Positions 1 to 9,567 of a DNA stretch of 64,000 nt are shown in pieces (the first letter of the stretch is position 1; each line of letters starts with the position of its first letter). A program made the translations under genes and the position numbers. Location: the NCBI RefSeq assembly GCF_035605935.1, contig NZ_DATNGK010000263.1, positions 11,067 to 75,066 on the forward strand. Reading direction: 5' to 3'. The notes under the pieces are model-generated. The model saw nothing but the letters and a program-made list of their open reading frames with translations. It made no database searches and had not been told where the DNA came from. Origin of the DNA: Actinocrinis sp035605935 (GTDB taxonomy: Bacteria > Actinomycetota > Actinomycetes > Streptomycetales > Catenulisporaceae).

Positions 1-169
1 CGATCATCGCCCCGCCCGCGAGCACGCCAATAACAGAGAGCGCGACGCGACGCCGCAGCCTGCGGCGCAGCTTGTCGCCCTGGAGCGCAGACGCGAACTT
101 CGGGTCTTCGGCGTGCAACGCCCGCTCCATCTGCTCGAGCAGCCGTTGCTCATGCTCGGACAGCGGCAC
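1..169 (-). CDS. DUF3040 membrane protein, C-terminal part outside window
   Basis: Reading from a GTG at 169, the first residues are VPLSEHEQRLLEQMERAL followed by a HAEDPKFAS stretch. This is the signature opening of the DUF3040 family of small actinobacterial membrane proteins. A basic patch (KLRRRLRRR) leads into the first hydrophobic segment (VALSVIGVLAGGAMI), where the window ends. An AGGAGG sequence lies about six bases before the GTG and fixes the start. Only 56 codons are visible. The gene precedes, on the same strand, the methyltransferase and dinB genes; in my memory this trio is common in Streptomyces. The function of DUF3040 is unknown. Confidence 0.85.
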   Translation of the reverse strand, partial: MPLSEHEQRLLEQMERALHAEDPKFASALQGDKLRRRLRRRVALSVIGVLAGGAMI

Positions 170-338
170 GGGGTCCTCCTCGCTGGACGTGACGCAAGGG
201 CGAGATGCGGTCGTTCACTACCAACACCTCTCGAAGTCAAGGATAGGCAGGCCCCCGCGTGTGCGGAACGGCGCTACTCAATTTTCCGTTTCCGGACCTT
301 CCGCAGCGCATGAGGGCGCACCCGCCGCAGTCCACCCG

Positions 339-1160
339 TTACGCCTCGTCCAGCCCCGCCAGCACGTGAAGCTGGGTGGCCATGGCGCGGAACTCGGGCA
401 GCGCCGAGGCGGCGGCTTCGAGGGCCAGCAGGTCGGTGACGTTCGCGGCGGGTCCGCTGCCGGCGGGCGCGTCGGCCGCTGCGGCCGGGACCAGGTCCGC
501 GAAGATCCGCACCCCGTGCACGGCGCGCACGCTCAGCCCGGCCTGTGTGACAAGGTCTCGCAGCGCCTGCTCGCCGAAGCGACGCGGCACCGGATCGTGG
601 ACGCCGAAGCGGCCGCTCGGATCGTGCAAGGCGGCGAGGGCTTCGGCGACATGGCCGCCGAGCGCTCGGGCGAGCACGACCGCGGTGCGGTTCGCGGCCA
701 GGACGCTGGCGATTCCGCCGGGTCGCAGCAGTCCGCGTGCGGTGCGGCAGCCCTCCGCTGGATCGTCGACGAACTCAAGCACGCCGTGGCAGAGGACGGC
801 GTCGGCGCATTCGGGTTCAAGCACGTCGAACACCGTGGCCAGATCGCCCTGTGCGGCCCGTACCGCATCGGACACTCCCGCCTCGGCGGCCCGGCGCTCG
901 AGTGCGGCCAGGGCGTCAGGGCTCGGATCGATCACGGTGACCCGGTGGCCGAGCCGGGCCAGCGCGACCGCGAAGCCTCCGGTGCCGCCGCCGACGTCGA
1001 CGATGTCGAGCGGCACGGTTCCGGCTACAGACGGCCCGGATCGAGTATCTGCAGCCTCGCGCTTGATCGTTTCCAGAGCCGACCGCACCACATCCCAGAC
1101 GACGGCGGTCCGCACCGAGCTTCGGGGATTCGTGCGGTCGGTAACCACGGCGGGCCTCAC
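339..1160 (-). CDS. Class I SAM-dependent methyltransferase
   Basis: A 273-residue protein with a Rossmann-type SAM site: motif I is DIVDVGGGTGGFAVALA, followed by the acidic strand VTVIDPSPDAL, motif II-like GDLATVFDVL and the post-motif DAVLCHGVLEFVDDP. It fits the Methyltransf_11 or _25 group. The substrate cannot be told from sequence; small molecules, quinones and RNA are all possible. The start is a GTG. It was chosen because the conserved opening TNPRSSVRTAVVWDVV would be lost with a later start, although no strong ribosome site precedes it. It lies 88 bases downstream of dinB on the same strand and may be cotranscribed with it. Confidence 0.88.
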   Translation of the reverse strand: MRPAVVTDRTNPRSSVRTAVVWDVVRSALETIKREAADTRSGPSVAGTVPLDIVDVGGGTGGFAVALARLGHRVTVIDPSPDALAALERRAAEAGVSDAVRAAQGDLATVFDVLEPECADAVLCHGVLEFVDDPAEGCRTARGLLRPGGIASVLAANRTAVVLARALGGHVAEALAALHDPSGRFGVHDPVPRRFGEQALRDLVTQAGLSVRAVHGVRIFADLVPAAAADAPAGSGPAANVTDLLALEAAASALPEFRAMATQLHVLAGLDEA

Positions 1161-1248
1161 TTCGACGGCTGTGACACTTCAGCGGCGGCGGGGGCCACCA
1201 CGCGCTGCGTGATCAGGTTAGGCCATGCTAGTGCCGCTACACGCGAGG

Positions 1249-2838
1249 TTAATCGGGCCGCGCAGACGCGATCTCCGCCGGTTCCAAGAGTCGCATCGCC
1301 TCGTGCGCCACATCGGCGGCGTCGAGCGGTTCGAGGTCTGGATCCTCGGCGCGGAAGGTGCCGATGCGACCCGGTTCGGTCCCAGGGCCCTCGAAGCGGA
1401 CGGTTACCCGGCCGACGCCCGCTCCCTGCACCCAGCCCTGACCGCGCTGCGCGTGCCGCACGTCCTGCCCCGCTAACCAGCGGCGCGCCGTGCTGTCTAC
1501 CGGGACCGGGCCGAAGAGCGTCACCGCGGGCACCGCAGAGGTGTCTGCGGGTGTGCCCGTGAAAGCGCCGCTCTCGGCTTCAGGCAAGGCATCTGAGGCC
1601 GTGTCACTCAGCTCGCCGAGGTCCACGCCTGACTCCGCCGCTCCGACCGCCACCGCCTCTGCTTCCGCTTCCGCTTCCACCTGCGCGATCGCCTCCGCAG
1701 CGGCGAGTTCCCGCTCGACACGCGAGAGTTCGGCGACCAGGTCCCCCTGCGCGTAGTCGGCGAGCCCGGACATGCCTACGCCCAGCAGTCGGATGCCCGT
1801 CGATGAGACCGTCGCGGCCGGTACCGCATCCTCGAGCAGCCTGATCGCCGCCTCCGTGACCAAGCGCTCATCGTCCGTCGGCGCGCCGAACGTCTCCGAG
1901 CGGGTGACCGTCGTGAAGTCGTGCCCGCGCGCCTTCACGGTGACCGTGCGGCCGGTGTGGCCCGAGGAACGCAGCCGACGCACCACGCGGTCGGCCAATT
2001 CGGTGACCGCCGCGCGCATCGCCGCCCGGTCGGCCAGGTCGTGCGGGTAGGTGTCCTCGGCGCTGATCGACTTGGTGGGCCGCTCCGGTTCCACGGCGCG
2101 CGCGTCCATGCCCCGGGCCAGCCGGAACAGCATTCCGCCCCACGCCACACCGAGCAGTGCGACGAGATCGGCCTCCGTCAGGACCCTGAGATCGGCAACT
2201 GTGCCCACGCCGATTCTGCGCAGCCGATCGGCGGTGGCGGGCCCGACACCCCACAGCGCGCGCACCGGCAACGGGTCGAGCCACTGCAGTTCGCCACCGG
2301 CCGGGACGATCACGCAACCGTCCGGCTTCTCGGCGTCGGAGGCGACCTTCGCGATGAGCTTCGAGGTACCGCCGCCGACCGATGCGGTAAGCCCGGTCCG
2401 CTGCGTAATCCGCTCCCTCAGCGCTTCGGCGACTTCCCGCACCTGTTCGGCGTTCTCGGGTGCTCCACTAGCCATCGCGGCCAGGTCCACGAACGCCTCA
2501 TCAAGGCTGACCGGTTCCACGAGCGGCGAAAGCTCACGAAGCGTCCGCATGACCACGGTGCTCACGGCGTGGTACGCAGGGAATCGTGGATAGAGGTACG
2601 CCGCGTTAGGGCACAGCCGTCGGGCCAGCGCGGTGGGAATGGCCGAGCGCACGCCGAAGACACGCGCTTCATAGCTGGCCGTTGAAACCACGCCGCGCAG
2701 CCCCACACCGCCTACGATCACCGGTTTTCCGCGCAGGCTCGGCTTGTGCTGCTGCTCGACCGCCGCGTAGAACGCGTCCATGTCCACGTGCAGCACCGAC
2801 GGCGCCTTGCGCGTCGCTGCGGGCGGTGAACGGTCCAT
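1249..2838 (-). CDS. dinB: DNA polymerase IV (Y-family translesion polymerase)
   Basis: Error-prone Y-family polymerase that copies past damaged bases. The palm carries the catalytic acidic residues in HVDMDAFYAAVEQ (about residues 17-29) and SLDEAFVD (Asp113-Glu114), followed by an HhH thumb (ALWGVGPATADRL) and a little-finger domain. After residue about 400 come an Ala/Glu-rich linker and a C-terminal module with WLAGQDVRHAQRGQGWVQG and VTVRFE. I recall this extension from actinobacterial DinB proteins; it makes the protein about 529 residues against about 350 for E. coli DinB. The ATG at 2838 puts the conserved HVDMD near the N-terminus; an upstream ATG at 2874 would add 12 residues. I see no good LexA box just upstream. 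Confidence 0.93.
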   Translation of the reverse strand: MDRSPPAATRKAPSVLHVDMDAFYAAVEQQHKPSLRGKPVIVGGVGLRGVVSTASYEARVFGVRSAIPTALARRLCPNAAYLYPRFPAYHAVSTVVMRTLRELSPLVEPVSLDEAFVDLAAMASGAPENAEQVREVAEALRERITQRTGLTASVGGGTSKLIAKVASDAEKPDGCVIVPAGGELQWLDPLPVRALWGVGPATADRLRRIGVGTVADLRVLTEADLVALLGVAWGGMLFRLARGMDARAVEPERPTKSISAEDTYPHDLADRAAMRAAVTELADRVVRRLRSSGHTGRTVTVKARGHDFTTVTRSETFGAPTDDERLVTEAAIRLLEDAVPAATVSSTGIRLLGVGMSGLADYAQGDLVAELSRVERELAAAEAIAQVEAEAEAEAVAVGAAESGVDLGELSDTASDALPEAESGAFTGTPADTSAVPAVTLFGPVPVDSTARRWLAGQDVRHAQRGQGWVQGAGVGRVTVRFEGPGTEPGRIGTFRAEDPDLEPLDAADVAHEAMRLLEPAEIASARPD

Positions 2839-3431
2839 GTCTCTATGGTCCCGCCTGGCACTGACAATGCCCATGCACGCCTGACCACGGAAAAAACGCG
2901 GATTCGTCGCGTCCAGCCACCTCCCGACTGCGTTAAGCGGTCAAGCTCGGTGCGGATGTTGCGACTCGGATACGGAAACGCAGAGGGCCGCGACGGTCAC
3001 CCGCCACGGCCCTACTATCCACGTGTCCGCACAGCCGGAGGCTCAATCCGACGTCGTCACCAGGTCCGTCCTTCGGCTCACGCTCGGTGACGGGCGCTCC
3101 CCGCTCAGGGTTGGGAGCGCGCGGCACCGGGCGCACCGGTCCCGGCGGACTCCGCACCTAGGCGGAGCACTGATAACGATAGGGTCACAGGGGCATAACC
3201 GCCAAGTCCTGCGCGCAAACTCGGTCGGGTTTGTGCCGCACTCGCCCGACCCGATTCGCGTCGCCCCAGGTCAGCGAATTCCGCCCGGTGAAACTGCGGC
3301 CTAGACCACACTCCCGCTTTCACGGCCGCAACCGGTACCGGGGCCGTGTAACGGTGCTGCCGCGCGTTACCGCGTGGCAGCACTCGAACAGAGGCGGTGA
3401 CAGTCCGTCAGGTCACCGGGTCGGCTTCCGG
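2839..3431. other. Non-coding stretch between glyA and dinB with several hairpins
   Basis: No convincing gene lies in these roughly 590 bases; short open frames here have no recognisable protein signature. The stretch holds several inverted repeats. GTCACC/GGTGAC encloses about 3057-3092. An 8-bp stem GCGCTCCC/GGGAGCGC lies at about 3094-3120, and CTCCGC/GCGGAG at about 3150-3167. Two more hairpins sit just after the glyA stop and are listed separately. It must also hold the dinB promoter, which I could not pick out with confidence. Confidence 0.5.
3321..3383 (-). terminator. Tandem hairpins downstream of glyA
   Basis: About 50 bases past the glyA stop are two hairpins in a row. The first is GTGCTGCC (3354-3361) pairing with GGCAGCAC (3376-3383). 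The second is CACGGCC (3321-3327) pairing with GGCCGTG (3342-3348), whose loop contains the palindrome CCGGTACCGG. There is no long U-tract, as is usual for actinobacterial intrinsic terminators. The position makes a glyA terminator the simplest reading. Confidence 0.6.
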
Positions 3432-4733
<1,302 letters not shown>

Positions 4734-4886
4734 GTCTGCCTCCATCGTTCACTGAATCTACGGTGGGGCGAACACCCAGGCGCACGGTGCCCACTCGGAA
4801 CGGCGAGCCGCTTCCCGGTGGTTACGTCCACCTAGTCGGCCTGTCTCCCACGCCGAAGCGCCAGTCGCAGCTCGCCGGAAACGATC

Positions 4887-6257
4887 CTACCGACCGGCCC
4901 GCACCAGCGTCCCCACGCATTCCACATGATGCGTCATCGGGAAGAGGTCGAAAGCGCGCAGGTCGGCCAGGGTGTATCCATGCTCGGCGAAGTAGGCCAC
5001 GTCCCTGGCCAGCGCCGCCGGATCGCAGGCGACATAGGCGATGACGCGGGGGCGCAGCCGCGCGATCCGCTCGACCACGCCGCGTCCGGCTCCGGAGCGC
5101 GGCGGGTCCAGCACGACGACCTCGGCCTCGAAGTCCTCCGGCGCCTGATCCAGTGCCTTGTCGACCCGCTCCTCGACGATGACCACCTGCTCGAAGCCGG
5201 CCAGGTTCGCGGTCGCGTCCGCTACGGCGGCCGCCTCGGACTCGACCGCGACGACCTCGCCATCTGCGCCAACCGCTTCGGCCAGGCTCGCAGCGAAGAG
5301 GCCGACGCCACAGTACAAGTCCATCGCGGTCTCCCCCGGCTGCGGCTTAACCACATCCATGACCGCCTTGACGAGCACGTCGGCCGCTGCCGGGTGAACC
5401 TGCCAGAACCCCGAGCCGCTGACTTTCCACGTGCGACCGGCGGCGACCTCACGCACGTGCGCGCGGCCGTGAATGCGTTGTGTGCCGCCCTTACCGTCCC
5501 CGCGCAGGACCGAGACGGGGACGTCCAGCTCGACGAACGGCACGCGCTGGCCCGGCTGCGGAGTCACCACGACCGTGCGGTCCGATGAACCGGTCGCCGC
5601 GATGACCTCAACGCCAGCCATGTCCGGCCACGCACGGGACTCCACACCAACTTGCTCGACCTCAGGCGTAGCGATGATGCAGTGGTCAATCGGCACGACG
5701 TCATGCGAGCGGTGCTTACGCAGCCCGATGCGCCCTTCGTCGTCCACCGCGAACTGAACGCGACTACGCCAGCCAAGACCGTCAGCACTTCCCGGGATCT
5801 CCTCGACCACGACCTCGCGGTCGATCTTCGCGAGCCGATGCAGCTGCTCGGTGATCACCGCGGCCTTGAGCCTGCGCTGCGCCTCGGGCGTCACGTGCTG
5901 CCAGTCGCAGCCCCCGCACTTACCCGGTCCCGAGAACGGGCACGGCGCCTGCACACGGTCGGGAGAGGCCGTCAGCACCTCGACGGCGTCGGCTCGCAGG
6001 AAGCGATCGCCCTCGGTGCCTTCCGTCACCTCCACGACGACCCGCTCACCCGGGAGCGCGTGCCGTACGAACACCGCCCGGCCCTCGTGCCGCGCGACAC
6101 AGAAACCGCCGTGCGCCACTGCGCCCACTTCCACCTCAAAGCGCTCCCCGGCAAGGCTTGGTCCGGCGACTTTCTCGTCCGCGCGGCCCGCCCGCGGCTG
6201 CCTTGCTGACGAGTTCGCACGAGCCGAGTTCGTGCGGGAGGCGTAACGAGCGGGCAC
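4887..6257 (-). CDS. TRAM-domain RNA (uracil-5-)-methyltransferase, RlmD/TrmA family
   Basis: SAM-dependent RNA m5U methyltransferase of the RumA/RlmD type. An N-terminal TRAM RNA-binding domain (VAHGGFCVARHEGRAVFVRH) is followed by an iron-sulfur cysteine cluster (CPFSGPGKCGGCDWQHV plus a later Cys in DHCII). Then come a SAM site (AMDLYCGVGLFAASLAEAVG), the DPPRSG motif and the nucleophile region YVACDPAALARDV. Whether it modifies 23S rRNA or tRNA is not decided by sequence. The frame stays open to 6443, but that would run across the promoter of the divergent trkA gene. The GTG at 6257 (VPARYASRTN) is a compromise and the true start is uncertain by a few tens of residues. Confidence 0.88.
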   Translation of the reverse strand: MPARYASRTNSARANSSARQPRAGRADEKVAGPSLAGERFEVEVGAVAHGGFCVARHEGRAVFVRHALPGERVVVEVTEGTEGDRFLRADAVEVLTASPDRVQAPCPFSGPGKCGGCDWQHVTPEAQRRLKAAVITEQLHRLAKIDREVVVEEIPGSADGLGWRSRVQFAVDDEGRIGLRKHRSHDVVPIDHCIIATPEVEQVGVESRAWPDMAGVEVIAATGSSDRTVVVTPQPGQRVPFVELDVPVSVLRGDGKGGTQRIHGRAHVREVAAGRTWKVSGSGFWQVHPAAADVLVKAVMDVVKPQPGETAMDLYCGVGLFAASLAEAVGADGEVVAVESEAAAVADATANLAGFEQVVIVEERVDKALDQAPEDFEAEVVVLDPPRSGAGRGVVERIARLRPRVIAYVACDPAALARDVAYFAEHGYTLADLRAFDLFPMTHHVECVGTLVRAGR

Positions 6258-6466
6258 TGGGGGATCCGATCTACAGCGGAGGACCGTGCCGGGCGGCTCG
6301 GTCGGGCTCAAATACCAGGGTAGGACCTGCGGCACGCCCCGCCGGACGGCCGCGAACCCCGCCCTGGGCCGCGCGCCCGACAGATGATAGACACAGAGCG
6401 GCAAGACGCCTGTGCGCCCGTCCGGCGCGTACGAGCGCGCCACAACCGACCGAGGAGACCACGCAG

Positions 6467-7126
6467 TTGCATATCGTGATCATGGGCTGCGGCCGCGTGG
6501 GTTCCGCGCTGGCCCTGAGTATGGAGGACCTGGGCCACTCGGTCGCCGTGGTCGACCAGGATCCGAACGCCTTCCGCCGCCTCGGCACGGGTTTCGCCGG
6601 ACGGCGGGTGACCGGCACCGGCTTCGACCGGGACACGCTCAACGAGGCCGGCATCGAGGGCGCGGAGGCTTTCGCCGCGGTTTCCAGCGGAGACAACTCG
6701 AACATCCTGGCCGCGCGGGTCGCCCGGGAGACCTTCGGCGTGGAGAACGTCGTCGCCCGCATCTACGACCCGCGGCGCGCGGAGATCTACCAGCGACTCG
6801 GCATCCCCACCGTGGCCACGGTCCGGTGGACCGCCGATCAGATGCTGCGCCGGCTGCTACCCGCCGGGGCGGACGAGCACTGGCGCGACCCTTCCGGCAC
6901 GGTCGTCCTCGCCGAGGTAAACCTGAGCCCGGGCTGGGTCGGCCACCGTGTCTCACGCCTCGAAGACGCTGCGGGAGTGCGTATCGCGGCCATCACTCGC
7001 CTTGGGCACGGCATGCTGCCCAGCAACGACACCGTGCTGCAAGAGGGCGACCTCGCGCACGTGGCATTGCTCGCCTCGGAGTTGCCCAAGGTCGAGGAGA
7101 TCTTCGCGAAGGGACCGGGACACTGA
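6467..7126 (+). CDS. TrkA-family potassium-uptake regulatory protein (first copy)
   Basis: Cytosolic regulatory subunit of a cation transport system: an RCK_N Rossmann domain followed by an RCK_C domain. The opening LHIVIMGCGRVGSALALSM is the classic NAD(H)-binding GxGxxG site, with the acidic end of strand 2 in VAVVDQD. The start is a rare TTG at 6467, preceded by GAGGAG at a sensible distance; the frame extends further upstream but has no protein-like character there. The stop overlaps the start of the second copy (TGATG), so translation is probably coupled. No channel or permease gene is next to the pair in this window, so the partner must be elsewhere. Confidence 0.92.
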   Translation: MHIVIMGCGRVGSALALSMEDLGHSVAVVDQDPNAFRRLGTGFAGRRVTGTGFDRDTLNEAGIEGAEAFAAVSSGDNSNILAARVARETFGVENVVARIYDPRRAEIYQRLGIPTVATVRWTADQMLRRLLPAGADEHWRDPSGTVVLAEVNLSPGWVGHRVSRLEDAAGVRIAAITRLGHGMLPSNDTVLQEGDLAHVALLASELPKVEEIFAKGPGH

Positions 7127-7785
7127 TGCGCGTCGCCATTGCCGGAGCCGGCAACGTGGGCCGCTCGATCGCCGTGGAGTTGCTGGAGAACGGGCACGAG
7201 GTGCTGCTCATCGACAAGGAACCGCACCAGATCGCGGTGGACGAACTGCCGCGCGCCGAATGGCTGCTGGCCGACGCCTGCGAGATCGTCTCGCTGGACG
7301 AGGCCGGGCTGCAGCGCTGCAATGTCGCGATCGCCGCGACCGGCGACGACAAGGTCAACCTGGTGGTCTCGCTGCTGGCCAAGACCGAGTACGGGGTGCC
7401 TCGCGTGGTGGCCCGGGTCAATCACCCGAAGAACGAGTGGCTGTTCAACGACGCCTGGGGCGTGGACGTAGCGGTCTCGACGCCGCGGTTGATGTCGGCG
7501 CTGGTCGAGGAGGCCGTCTCGGTCGGTGACCTGGTGCGCCTGCTGCGCTTCAGCCAGGGCGACGCGAACCTGGTGGAGCTGACCCTGCCGGCCGACGCGC
7601 CGCTGGTCGGCACGGGGATCGGCGAGGTTTCCTGGCCGGAGGACACCGCGCTGGTCGCGGTCCTTCGCGGCGGCCGCGTGCTGGTCCCGAGGCCGGAGAA
7701 CCCGCTGGAGGCGGGCGACGAGTTGCTGTTCGTCGCGGCTCCGGATCGCGAGCAACAGTTGGAGGAACTGCTCTCGACGCAGTAG
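7126..7785 (+). CDS. TrkA-family potassium-uptake regulatory protein (second copy)
   Basis: A 219-residue paralogue of the preceding protein with the same architecture: RCK_N opening MRVAIAGAGNVGRSIAVELL (GxGxxG) and VLLIDKEP, then an RCK_C domain (ADAPLVGTGIGEV to GDELLFVA). Copy one has the looser CGRVG motif while this copy has the full GAGNVG, so the two may differ in nucleotide response. The ATG overlaps the preceding stop by one base. Paired single-domain-set TrkA proteins are common in actinobacteria. They probably form a hetero-oligomeric gating ring with an unlinked transporter (inference). Confidence 0.92.
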   Translation: MRVAIAGAGNVGRSIAVELLENGHEVLLIDKEPHQIAVDELPRAEWLLADACEIVSLDEAGLQRCNVAIAATGDDKVNLVVSLLAKTEYGVPRVVARVNHPKNEWLFNDAWGVDVAVSTPRLMSALVEEAVSVGDLVRLLRFSQGDANLVELTLPADAPLVGTGIGEVSWPEDTALVAVLRGGRVLVPRPENPLEAGDELLFVAAPDREQQLEELLSTQ

Positions 7786-7826
7786 GGGCACGCCCCTGCG
7801 GCGAGGAAAGTTGCACCGAAACTGAC

Positions 7827-7876
7827 GCCCCGTCGGCTGACTTCTCCGACTTCTCGGAGCAGGCAGCCGACGGGGC
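7827..7876. terminator. Bidirectional hairpin terminator, trkA pair / DUF3159
   Basis: A 13-bp perfect stem (7827-7839 with 7864-7876) sits between the convergent trkA and DUF3159 genes. The loop itself folds into a small hairpin, CTCCGA/TCGGAG. No U-tract is present on either side. Confidence 0.8.
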
Positions 7877-7913
7877 GCTTCGTTCAGTTCGGTAACACGC
7901 AATTCTTAGAGGT

Positions 7914-8660
7914 TCAGGAGGCCTGCGCGGGCAGCGGTGCCTTCTTGATGATGCGCCAGCACACGAACACGACCGCGAGGTAGAGCGGATACCCGAGGAC
8001 GACCTTCGCGGCGCCCAGCGCAGTCAACTGATTCCCCAGATAGAGCGGGATCTCGATGGCCACCCGCAGCGCGAACATCCCGGCAAGCAGCCAGGTGGAG
8101 ATCGTGAACACGCGCAGCCGCTCCGGATGCTCCCGCCAGGTCATCATCTCCCCAGTGATCGGACCGATCACCACGCCGACGATCGGCCAGCGTGCCACGG
8201 CGCTCACGCTGAACAGCACCGCCTCACCGAGGTTGAGCAGCACACCGGGCAGATAGAAGTTCTTCGCCTGGCCCGTGTACTTGGCGAACGCTGCACACAG
8301 CACGACGCCGAACAGCCCGCTCAGCGCGTGCTGGAGCTTGTCCCGCTGCGCCAGCCGCACCACGGTCAGCACGGCCGCGACGGCCACGGCCGACCACAGC
8401 GAGGTATTCAGATTCGTCGTCGCCGTGTAGACGATGATGAACACGACGCTCGGCAACCCGGCCTCGGTGAGCCCACGCTTGCCGCCGAAGTTGGCGAGGA
8501 TCGACTCCTGGTACGCGGCCAGGCGTTCCTCGTGGCTGACGTCGCCGGCTTCTGCCGAGGCGCCATCACGCGGATCCGGCACGCCGGTTTGCGGAGCGAC
8601 GGTGCCCGATTGAGGAGCAAAAGGGGACGGAGCCGCCTCGGGCGGGGGGAAAGCTGACAT
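7914..8660 (-). CDS. DUF3159 integral membrane protein
   Basis: About 248 residues. A Pro/Ala-rich cytoplasmic N-terminus ends in the helix ERLAAYQESILANFGG. The conserved segment GLPSVVFIIVYTATTNLNTSLWSA and about five further hydrophobic helices follow (SGLFGVVLCAAFAKYTGQAKNFYLPG, VGVVIGPIT, YLAVVFVCWRII). This matches the actinobacterial DUF3159 family, whose function is unknown. The ATG at 8660 (MSAFPPPEAAP) is preferred over 8684, because the latter would run into a terminator hairpin. The gene is on the strand of the dut block but is separated from it by that hairpin. Confidence 0.88.
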   Translation of the reverse strand: MSAFPPPEAAPSPFAPQSGTVAPQTGVPDPRDGASAEAGDVSHEERLAAYQESILANFGGKRGLTEAGLPSVVFIIVYTATTNLNTSLWSAVAVAAVLTVVRLAQRDKLQHALSGLFGVVLCAAFAKYTGQAKNFYLPGVLLNLGEAVLFSVSAVARWPIVGVVIGPITGEMMTWREHPERLRVFTISTWLLAGMFALRVAIEIPLYLGNQLTALGAAKVVLGYPLYLAVVFVCWRIIKKAPLPAQAS

Positions 8661-8681
8661 GCCGTGCATCGTAACCAAACA

Positions 8682-8742
8682 CACCGCGGCGGAGGGGGAT
8701 CCGGCCGAATCAGCACCGGATTCGATTCCCGCCGCCGCGGTG
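8682..8742 (-). terminator. Two-tier hairpin between DUF3710 and DUF3159
   Basis: An 11-bp GC stem (8682-8692 with 8732-8742) encloses an inner 6-bp stem ATCCGG/CCGGAT (8699-8704 with 8716-8721). On the minus strand the hairpin is followed by a T-rich TGTTTGGTT. It lies 14 bases after the DUF3710 stop and before the DUF3159 start, so it probably ends the thioesterase-dut-DUF3710 transcript. Confidence 0.72.
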
Positions 8743-8755
8743 AAAAACCAGTCTT

Positions 8756-9496
8756 CTACCTGACTTCGGTGATCTCCGGTCCGCGCTGGAACGGGTCGAG
8801 CCCCCCGCTGTACGGCGAGGCCGCCTCTTCCTCTTGAACCGGCTCGGTGGGCTGGGCGTTCTTAGGCATCGTCATCGGAATCGGGTCACGCGGCGCCATC
8901 GCCTCGGTGCCGCGCACGACCACGATCTCCCGGAACACCTGGTCCACCCCCGCAGCGGCGTCCGGCTGTACCGCACCGAGGCCGTACACGACACCACGCA
9001 GGAACCAGCGCGGCCCGTCCGCGCCGACGAAACGCATGACCTGGATGCCCTGGTTGCCGTCAGGTAGCCGGACCGGCACGCGCGCGCGCAACTCCGGGCC
9101 GAGCTGGCCGATGCCGCGGTCGACGATCCCGCCCTGCTTGGTGATCTCCACCGCGATCTCGTCGCACACGTCGGTCCAGATGCCCTCGCTACGCGGCGCC
9201 GCGAAGGCGTTCACCTGGAGCGCGCTCTGCCCGAGCTCGATCCGGATGGCCACCAGCTGGCCCTGCTCGGTCATCTCGACCCGGATGTTGCCGGCCGCCG
9301 GAACCAGCAGTCCACCGAAGTCGATCCGGCCTTCGTGAGGGTCGTCGAGCTCCGTCGCGTCCCAGGGCCCGTTCTCCCGGCCGGAACCCTCCTCAGGGGC
9401 CCGCCGCGCGCCGCCCTGCGCGTCCTCGTAGACGTCGTCGGCCGACTCCTCGAAGCCGTCGTCCGGCTCCGCGTCGCGCCCTCGCCGTCGGAACAT
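8756..9496 (-). CDS. DUF3710 domain protein
   Basis: A 246-residue soluble protein. The N-terminal 55 residues are acidic and low-complexity (MFRRRGRDAEPDDGFEESADD). The DUF3710 core then starts at GPWDATELDDP and continues through RIDFGGLLVPA, LQVNAFAAPRSEGIWTDVCDEI and RGVVYGLGAVQP. The ATG at 9496 has GGGGAG eight bases upstream; an earlier ATG at 9523 is less likely. The gene is third in the thioesterase-dut-DUF3710 run, 71 bases after dut. The association with dUTPase is widely conserved in actinobacteria, but no biochemical role is known to me. Confidence 0.9.
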   Translation of the reverse strand: MFRRRGRDAEPDDGFEESADDVYEDAQGGARRAPEEGSGRENGPWDATELDDPHEGRIDFGGLLVPAAGNIRVEMTEQGQLVAIRIELGQSALQVNAFAAPRSEGIWTDVCDEIAVEITKQGGIVDRGIGQLGPELRARVPVRLPDGNQGIQVMRFVGADGPRWFLRGVVYGLGAVQPDAAAGVDQVFREIVVVRGTEAMAPRDPIPMTMPKNAQPTEPVQEEEAASPYSGGLDPFQRGPEITEVR

Positions 9497-9567
9497 CGTC
9501 TCGTCTCCCCATCCTGTAACCACTGTCCGCGGCTGTCCGCGTCCGACTGTAGATCGCCGCGCCGCGC

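Noticed and set aside
72..1562. A 496-codon plus-strand open frame over the methyltransferase and dinB genes
   Set aside because: It is antisense to two genes with clear family motifs, and its translation is Arg/Gly/Ala/His-rich with no domain pattern, typical of GC-driven chance frames.
8700..8742. tRNA-like TGGATTCGATTCC-type segment near GGATTCGATTCCCGCC
   Set aside because: It resembles a T-arm, but no acceptor, D or anticodon arm pairs around it; it is part of a two-tier terminator hairpin.
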